Assembly (NCBI GenBank): GCA_005882115.1
Contig: VBEG01000027.1
Coordinates: 20,138-84,137, forward strand
Direction of reading: 5' to 3'
DNA from: Chloroflexota bacterium
GTDB taxonomy: Bacteria > Chloroflexota > Dormibacteria > Dormibacterales > Dormibacteraceae
DNA length: 64,000 bases
The notes below the pieces were generated by a model, which saw only the letters and a program-made list of their open reading frames with translations, had not been told where the DNA came from and did no database searches. A program made the position numbers and the translations under genes. Shown one piece after another: positions 59,311 through 64,000 of this stretch (within the stretch, counting starts at the first letter, position 1; the number at the start of each line of letters is the position of its first letter).

Positions 59311-60585
59311 GTGCCTGACGCAAGCGATGAGCTGGATCGTGCCTCCGCGGACATAGTTTTGACGCGGGACGCGCGCGAGATCCTGGAGCGCGCGGTCAAG
59401 GTTGCGTCGCAGCGCGACTCCATGCATGTCGCGCCTGGCGATGTTTTCAACGCCACGCTGCAGATCCCGGGCAACCTGGCCGACACCGAGATCCGTGCCA
59501 TGGGGTTCGACCCCAAGTCGATCGCGCCGCTGATCCAGTCGAATGGCGCAGACGCGAACCCTCTGCCGCTACGTCAGCTGCTCGTCAATGCCAATCGCGA
59601 GGCGCAGGTGCTGGGGCACTACCAGGTCGATTCGATACACCTCTTGCTTGCGATGCTGTACAGCGACTCACCGGCGACGTCGGGTCCGCTGCAGCAAGCG
59701 GGGCTCACCCTTTATGACCTCCGCCGGCATCTCCAGACAGGAACCCGCGCTGGTGTGCCCAACTACCGTGACACCTCACGGCCCGACACCGCATTGCGGC
59801 GGCAACCCTGGCCTTCGCTGCGCGGTGTCCTCGGTATCAGTCCGGTGTTCATCGGCATCGCCGGCGCGACCGCAGTCTCCGCCGTGTTGCTCTGGACGAA
59901 CTTCCTGCCGCGCTTCATCCCGCTGTGGACTCTCCTCTTCGTGGTCGGCGGATGGATCATGTCGCTTTGCATCCACGAGTTCGGCCACGCGTTGGTGGCC
60001 TACCTCGGCGGCGACCGATCGGTGGTCGGCGCCGGCTACCTATCGCTGAATCCGCTCCGCTACACGAACCTCACGATGAGCCTGGTCCTGCCGGTGATCT
60101 TTCTTTTGATCGGCGGCGTCGCGCTGCCCGGCGCCGCGGTCTACATCAACCATTCTGCCTTGCGCACCCGGGCATGGAGCGCCGCCGTCTCGATCGCCGG
60201 CCCAGTGGGGACGGCCGTGTGCGGCCTCCTCATCGCGGCGACCTTCGGGGTGGCAATCCAGGCGGGGTGGATCACGTCCGGGTCGGGGAACTTCTTCGCG
60301 GCGCTGGCCGTGCTTGGATTCTTCATGGTGCTCGCGGTTGTACTCAACCTGATCCCGGTGCCCGGGCTCGACGGCTTCGGGATCATCCGGCCCTGGCTGC
60401 CGTACTCCTTCCAGTTCGCCGCGATGCGCTACAGCATTCTTGCGATCTACGGCGTCTTCCTCGCGTTGTGGTTCGTGGCGCCTATCAGGCAGGCGTTCTT
60501 CGGGGCCGTCTATCAGCTCACGGCTCTCGCCGGCATCGACCCCGGCCTGGTCTTCATCGGCCAGCTCAACATGAGATTCATGTAG
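59311..60585 (+). CDS. Clp N-domain fused to site-2 protease (M50)
   Basis: A 424-residue protein with two modules. Residues 17-65 and 84-141 are two Clp_N repeats (the second has VDSIHLLLAML, matching [10 protein letters not shown] of ClpC). From residue ~170 to the end is an intramembrane metalloprotease with about six helices: HEFGH at 222-226 binds zinc, and N346 plus LDG at 353-355 complete the S2P active site. Clp_N domains recognise adaptors and marked substrates, so it may recruit substrates to an intramembrane cleavage site. This role is inferred. The gene lies between rlmB and the NYN nuclease. Confidence 0.88.
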   Translation: MPDASDELDRASADIVLTRDAREILERAVKVASQRDSMHVAPGDVFNATLQIPGNLADTEIRAMGFDPKSIAPLIQSNGADANPLPLRQLLVNANREAQVLGHYQVDSIHLLLAMLYSDSPATSGPLQQAGLTLYDLRRHLQTGTRAGVPNYRDTSRPDTALRRQPWPSLRGVLGISPVFIGIAGATAVSAVLLWTNFLPRFIPLWTLLFVVGGWIMSLCIHEFGHALVAYLGGDRSVVGAGYLSLNPLRYTNLTMSLVLPVIFLLIGGVALPGAAVYINHSALRTRAWSAAVSIAGPVGTAVCGLLIAATFGVAIQAGWITSGSGNFFAALAVLGFFMVLAVVLNLIPVPGLDGFGIIRPWLPYSFQFAAMRYSILAIYGVFLALWFVAPIRQAFFGAVYQLTALAGIDPGLVFIGQLNMRFM

Positions 60586-60589
60586 TCGC

Positions 60590-61027
60590 GTGCAGAGGCT
60601 GATCGTCGACGGTTACAACGTGATCCACGCCTGGCCATCGCTCAAGCGGTTGCTGTCCAGCGCCTCGCTCGAAGCGGCGCGCGACGAGCTCATCAAGCGA
60701 CTGTCGGTGCTCGGCATGATCAGCGGCGAAGAGCTGACCGTGGTTTTCGACGCGCATCACTCGAAGGCGATGTCGAACTCGGAGGAGAAAGTCGACGGCG
60801 TGCGTGTGATTTTCACCCGCAAGGGACATTCCGCTGATCACTCGATCGAGAGGCTCGCCTACCAGGCAAACCAGACGGGCGATGTGATCACCGTCGCGAC
60901 GTCGGATCGATTTCAGCGCGATCTCGTGCGCGGCATGGGCGGCGCGGTGATCAGCGCCGTCGAGCTCGAGCGACGCGTCGACGAGGCCGATAGGGAGATG
61001 ACGCGTCGGGTCCAGCGCTACCAATGA
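60590..61027 (+). CDS. NYN-domain RNase (YacP/Rae1-like)
   Basis: A 145-residue protein. The NYN/PIN-fold core has LIVDGYNVIHAW at the start (first catalytic Asp), VFDAHHS, and TVATSDRFQRDLVRGMGG. YacP (Rae1) of Bacillus cuts mRNA on ribosomes. GTG 60590 follows the S2P stop by 4 nt; the stop overlaps pyk as ATGA. Neighbour rlmB two genes upstream fits the rlmB-yacP order. Confidence 0.9.
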   Translation: MQRLIVDGYNVIHAWPSLKRLLSSASLEAARDELIKRLSVLGMISGEELTVVFDAHHSKAMSNSEEKVDGVRVIFTRKGHSADHSIERLAYQANQTGDVITVATSDRFQRDLVRGMGGAVISAVELERRVDEADREMTRRVQRYQ

Positions 61028-62472
61028 ACATGCTTCGCCGCACGCGGATCGTTTGCACGATCGGGCCGTCGAGCGCGTCGCCTCAGGTGATGCGGGCGAT
61101 GGTCCAGGCCGGCATGGATGTCGCGCGACTCAACTTCTCGCACGGCGACGCGGAGACACATCGCGCCGCAGCGAAGGCGGTGCGGGAGGCGGCCGACGAC
61201 ACCGGCCGGCCTGTCGCGCTCCTGGGCGACCTGCAGGGTCCGAAGATCCGGACCGGCCCGGTCGAGGGCACGTTCCAGCGACTGGTGCGAGGCAGGTCCG
61301 TTCTGTTGGTTGGTGCGGGACCGGTTAACCCCTCCCGCGGCTTCGCCGCGACCTCTCCCCACGGTGGGGAGGTGGTTCAGGTGTCTCATGTGGAGTTGGT
61401 TCAGGCGTTGCGGCCGGGAGATCGTGTTCTCCTCGACGACGGCAGGATCGAGCTCGCCGTCCGTGCGGTGAACGACGGCCGGGCGGAGGCGTCCGTCGTC
61501 CGCGGCGGACTGCTGGGCGCCCGCAAGGGGATCAGTGTGCCCGGCCGCCCGCTTCCGCTTCCCGCGCTCACCGCAAAAGACATCGAGGACCTCAAGCTCG
61601 CAGTGGAGCTCGAGGTCGACTACCTCGCCCTATCGTTCGTACGCCGACCCGAAGACGTCATCGACTGCCAGCAGCACGTCACCGGGATGAATCGCTCAAT
61701 CCCCGTGATCGCCAAGCTCGAAAAGCTCGAGGCGATCCGCAATCTCGCCAAGATCCTCGAGGTGGCGGACGCGGTCATGGTTGCGCGCGGCGACCTCGGC
61801 GTCGAACTCAAGCTCGGCGAGCTGCCAGCCGTGCAGAAGGACGTCATCGACCAGGCCAACCGCGCCGGTGTGCCCGTCATCACGGCGACCGAGATGCTCG
61901 AGTCCATGGTCACCGCGAACCGCCCCACGCGCGCCGAGGCATCTGACGTCGCCAACGCAATCTGGGACGGCACGGATGCTGTGATGCTCTCGCAGGAAAC
62001 CTCGATCGGCGCGCACCCTGTGGAGGCTGTGCGCGCGATGGCACGGATCTGCCAGGCGGCGCAAAAGCACCCGGCGTACGAGCGGGCGCGCCAGTTCTGG
62101 CGCGAGCCCGGCCAGGTCGGCAGCGCGATCGCGCATGCCGCCGCGTCCACCGCCGCCGAGCTGCAGGCGCGGGTCATCATCGCCTTCACCGAATCGGGCA
62201 CAACCGCCCTCCGTTGCAGCAAGGCGCGGCCGGGGGTGCCGATCATCGCCGCGAGCCCGCATCCGGAGGTGCTCCGGCGGACCGCGCTTTATTCGGGGGT
62301 GCTTCCGCTCCTGGTCAGCCCGGGGCGAGATACCGACGAGATGATCGCCAACGCGACCGAGGCGGCCGTGCAGAGCGGCATGGTCCGCCCGGGCGACCGC
62401 GTTGTTGTGGTGGCGGGTGTTCCGGTCGGCCGTCCGGGCCAGACAAACCTCCTGAAGGTCGAGACCGTTTAA
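61024..62472 (+). CDS. pyk: pyruvate kinase
   Basis: A 482-residue enzyme that makes ATP and pyruvate from PEP. RTRIVCTIGPSS, LNFSHGD, DLQGPKIRTG, the catalytic IAKLEKLEAIRN, and MVARGDLGVE are conserved. The C-terminal domain has TESGTTA. In the B domain, residues ~100-118 (NPSRGFAATSPHGGEV) come from an inserted GC palindrome. ATG 61024 overlaps the NYN stop. The insertion lies in a mobile lid, so activity is probably kept. Confidence 0.95.
   Translation: MNMLRRTRIVCTIGPSSASPQVMRAMVQAGMDVARLNFSHGDAETHRAAAKAVREAADDTGRPVALLGDLQGPKIRTGPVEGTFQRLVRGRSVLLVGAGPVNPSRGFAATSPHGGEVVQVSHVELVQALRPGDRVLLDDGRIELAVRAVNDGRAEASVVRGGLLGARKGISVPGRPLPLPALTAKDIEDLKLAVELEVDYLALSFVRRPEDVIDCQQHVTGMNRSIPVIAKLEKLEAIRNLAKILEVADAVMVARGDLGVELKLGELPAVQKDVIDQANRAGVPVITATEMLESMVTANRPTRAEASDVANAIWDGTDAVMLSQETSIGAHPVEAVRAMARICQAAQKHPAYERARQFWREPGQVGSAIAHAAASTAAELQARVIIAFTESGTTALRCSKARPGVPIIAASPHPEVLRRTALYSGVLPLLVSPGRDTDEMIANATEAAVQSGMVRPGDRVVVVAGVPVGRPGQTNLLKVETV
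61328..61373. repeat. dispersed palindrome inserted in pyk
   Basis: CCGCGGCTTCGCCGCG followed by CTCTCCCC-ACGGT-GGGGAGG. It is translated in frame. The two-part layout equals that of 53230-53276. Confidence 0.75.
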
Positions 62473-62511
62473 GGAGGCTTAAGCCGGCGGGGATGCGCTG
62501 AGAATAGCGCT

Positions 62512-64000
62512 GTGGCGCCCGCCTCCCATGGTCTGCTCGGCCGTATTCAGAGGGCCAACGACGACGCCTCCCACCGGTTTGGCCCGCACACCGCCGAGGT
62601 CGAGGCTTTCATCGTCGCGGCTGCCCACCTGACGCCCTGGCAATGGCGCGAGGTCCTCGCCACCCGCCGCCTCGTAGGCTCCGTCAGCAAGGAAGGCGGC
62701 GGCTCCCCTGACTCGGCGCGCTCAATCCAGGCCGCCATCCGCAGCAGCGACACGCGCATCTCGGAGCCGATGGCCAGGGCCGGCGAGGTGCTCTTCGACA
62801 CCCTCGTGAAGAAAAGCGAGGAAAAGCAGGTGGCCGCCTGGGAGGCGATGACGGCGCTGGTCATGCGGTCGCAGCTGCCTGCTCTCAAGCTCGCCGTCCA
62901 TTACGCGCCATTCGCGGCGGTGATCCCGCTGTCGGGCTCGGACGTGCTCGATCCACTGACGCGGCGGTTCATCGCCAAGCTCGACGGACTGAGCAAGGAG
63001 CAGTTGCTCGCCCTGGCCAAGCGCTGGCGGATCGAGCCCGGCGCGTCGCGCACGTTGCTTCAGGCTGTGGCCAAGAACCGGCACGTGAGGAGCGAAGAAG
63101 CGGTTGCGATTGGCGCGCTCTCGCTGATCCCGAACCAGCTGACGGGCGACGAAGGGTGGTCGGCGGTGAGAACCCTGGTGCATGGGGGGCGGGTGCTCGG
63201 CACCCTCGGCGACCTTTCCACTCAGGAGGTCGCAGAGCTCTGGGCTCCGCTCGAACCGGTGATCCCGCTTTCCTCCCTCAGCCATGTGGAGGAACCGATG
63301 CCGGCGGCCGAACGCGTGCGCTCCGCGGTGAACAGCGCGATCAAGACCATCACCAGACCGCCCCGGGCCCGGGCCGCACCCGCCTCCGCGGCGAAGGCCC
63401 CTGCGCCATACGGGCCCAACCATGCCGAGGTGGCCGCTTTCATCAAGGGCGTCTCCGAGCTGTCGGCGATCCAGTGGCTGCGCGTGCTTGACCGCCGCAA
63501 GCTTGTGGCGAGCGTCACGCGCGAGGGTGCGGCCGAGCCGGCCGGCGTCGTCCGGTCGATCCTCGCGATGCTGGATGGCACACGCGACCTCGACAACTAC
63601 TTGCGCTGTCGCGCCTTCGTGGCGGTCGAGCGAGCGAGTTTCGCTCTCGAGTCTCACCACCACACCAACCTCGACCAGATCCGTCAGGTCCTCGTCCCGT
63701 TCGAGCCGTCGATCGCGTTCGAAGGGCTCAACGGAGGCGGCTTTGCGCACAAGGTCGCCTCACTCGACAGGGGGAATTGGAACCGCGTCGCGGCCGCTGC
63801 TCCCGACGCCAACGAAGAAGCGGTGGCTCCGCTGGTCAACGCCGGCACGTCGCTGATCGACTTCTTCGGCGGTCGCTCTGACGACGAGGCCGTGGCCGCG
63901 TGGCATGCCGTGTCCGCGCTGGTCCACCGCCATCGCCTCACCCCGATCAAGTTTGCCGCCTCCTACGCGCCTTTCGCCTCCGCGATAGCGGTCACGAACC
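62512..64000 (+). CDS. repeat protein, unknown function, cut by window end
   Basis: GTG 62512 opens a frame with no stop to the end of the window (496 codons). The translation has at least four related units of ~110-120 residues: from 62578, 62947, 63409 and 63733. Units 1 and 3 begin FGPHTAEVEAFI / YGPNHAEVAAFI and then LTPWQWREVL / LSAIQWLRVL; units end in APF.AVIPL, LEPVIPL, FEPSIAF and APFASAI. A Pro/Ala linker separates units 2 and 3. It is soluble and helical, with no signal peptide or catalytic motif. No family recognised. It may be a scaffold. Confidence 0.7.
   Translation, partial: MAPASHGLLGRIQRANDDASHRFGPHTAEVEAFIVAAAHLTPWQWREVLATRRLVGSVSKEGGGSPDSARSIQAAIRSSDTRISEPMARAGEVLFDTLVKKSEEKQVAAWEAMTALVMRSQLPALKLAVHYAPFAAVIPLSGSDVLDPLTRRFIAKLDGLSKEQLLALAKRWRIEPGASRTLLQAVAKNRHVRSEEAVAIGALSLIPNQLTGDEGWSAVRTLVHGGRVLGTLGDLSTQEVAELWAPLEPVIPLSSLSHVEEPMPAAERVRSAVNSAIKTITRPPRARAAPASAAKAPAPYGPNHAEVAAFIKGVSELSAIQWLRVLDRRKLVASVTREGAAEPAGVVRSILAMLDGTRDLDNYLRCRAFVAVERASFALESHHHTNLDQIRQVLVPFEPSIAFEGLNGGGFAHKVASLDRGNWNRVAAAAPDANEEAVAPLVNAGTSLIDFFGGRSDDEAVAAWHAVSALVHRHRLTPIKFAASYAPFASAIAVTN

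Overview
This is one continuous piece of a GC-rich, gene-dense bacterial chromosome, mostly core housekeeping genes. No prophage, insertion sequence or CRISPR array was seen. Several gene orders match Actinomycetota, Chloroflexota and Bacillota: pth-mfd-mazG-ftsB; tilS-ftsH; clpC ... radA-yacL-ispD-ispF-cysS-rlmB-yacP; and a MoxR/DUF58/DUF4129/DUF4350/SpoIIM/RDD block. High GC, frequent GTG/TTG starts, a CIRCE-controlled hrcA and many apparently leaderless genes fit a Terrabacteria lineage such as Chloroflexota/Dormibacterota or Actinomycetota. The sequence alone does not settle which.

Layout. 1-10 kb: the 3' end of rsmE, lepA, a lipoprotein, a sugar epimerase, ybaK, a zinc-ribbon protein, hemW, and hrcA-grpE-dnaJ with no dnaK. 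10-14.5 kb: small proteins and a 1184-residue PAS/GAF/GGDEF/EAL sensor. 14.5-27 kb: a surface-polysaccharide region with rmlD, a tandem MerR/BldC-like regulator, a family 2 glycosyltransferase ending in a PEP-CTERM-like sorting tail, an exosortase-like protease, a flippase-glycosyltransferase fusion, a large membrane protein, then on the minus strand a galE-like epimerase, a CDP-paratose-epimerase-like gene and a GT87-like enzyme. 27-40 kb: ybeY, pth, mfd, mazG, ftsB-like, initiator tRNA, a tiny bS22-like protein, a second CAU tRNA overlapping tilS, ftsH, a DUF2520 protein, panB, panC and rpsA. 40-53 kb: an O-antigen-ligase-like gene, clpC, a response regulator, the MoxR block and a threonine-dehydratase-like gene. 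53-64 kb: radA, a PIN/TRAM protein, ispD, ispF, cysS, rlmB, a Clp_N/site-2-protease fusion, a NYN nuclease, pyk and a repeat protein cut by the window end.

Expression signals form a theme. At least seven genes have a TANNNT hexamer ending 6-7 nt before the start codon, the usual mark of leaderless transcription. Some divergent pairs are separated by only 5-26 bp, so their promoters lie inside the opposite gene. Many operon junctions are 4-nt overlaps (ATGA, GTGA, TTGA), and in three genes the only start that keeps the conserved N-terminus is CTG. A dispersed GC-rich palindrome of the CCTCCCC-N-GGGGAGG type occurs between genes and also inside coding regions.

The most unusual systems are the exosortase operon in which the likely substrate is a glycosyltransferase (15615-23710), the intramembrane protease carrying a Clp N-domain (59311-60585), and the tRNA(CAU)-tilS overlap (33279-34646).
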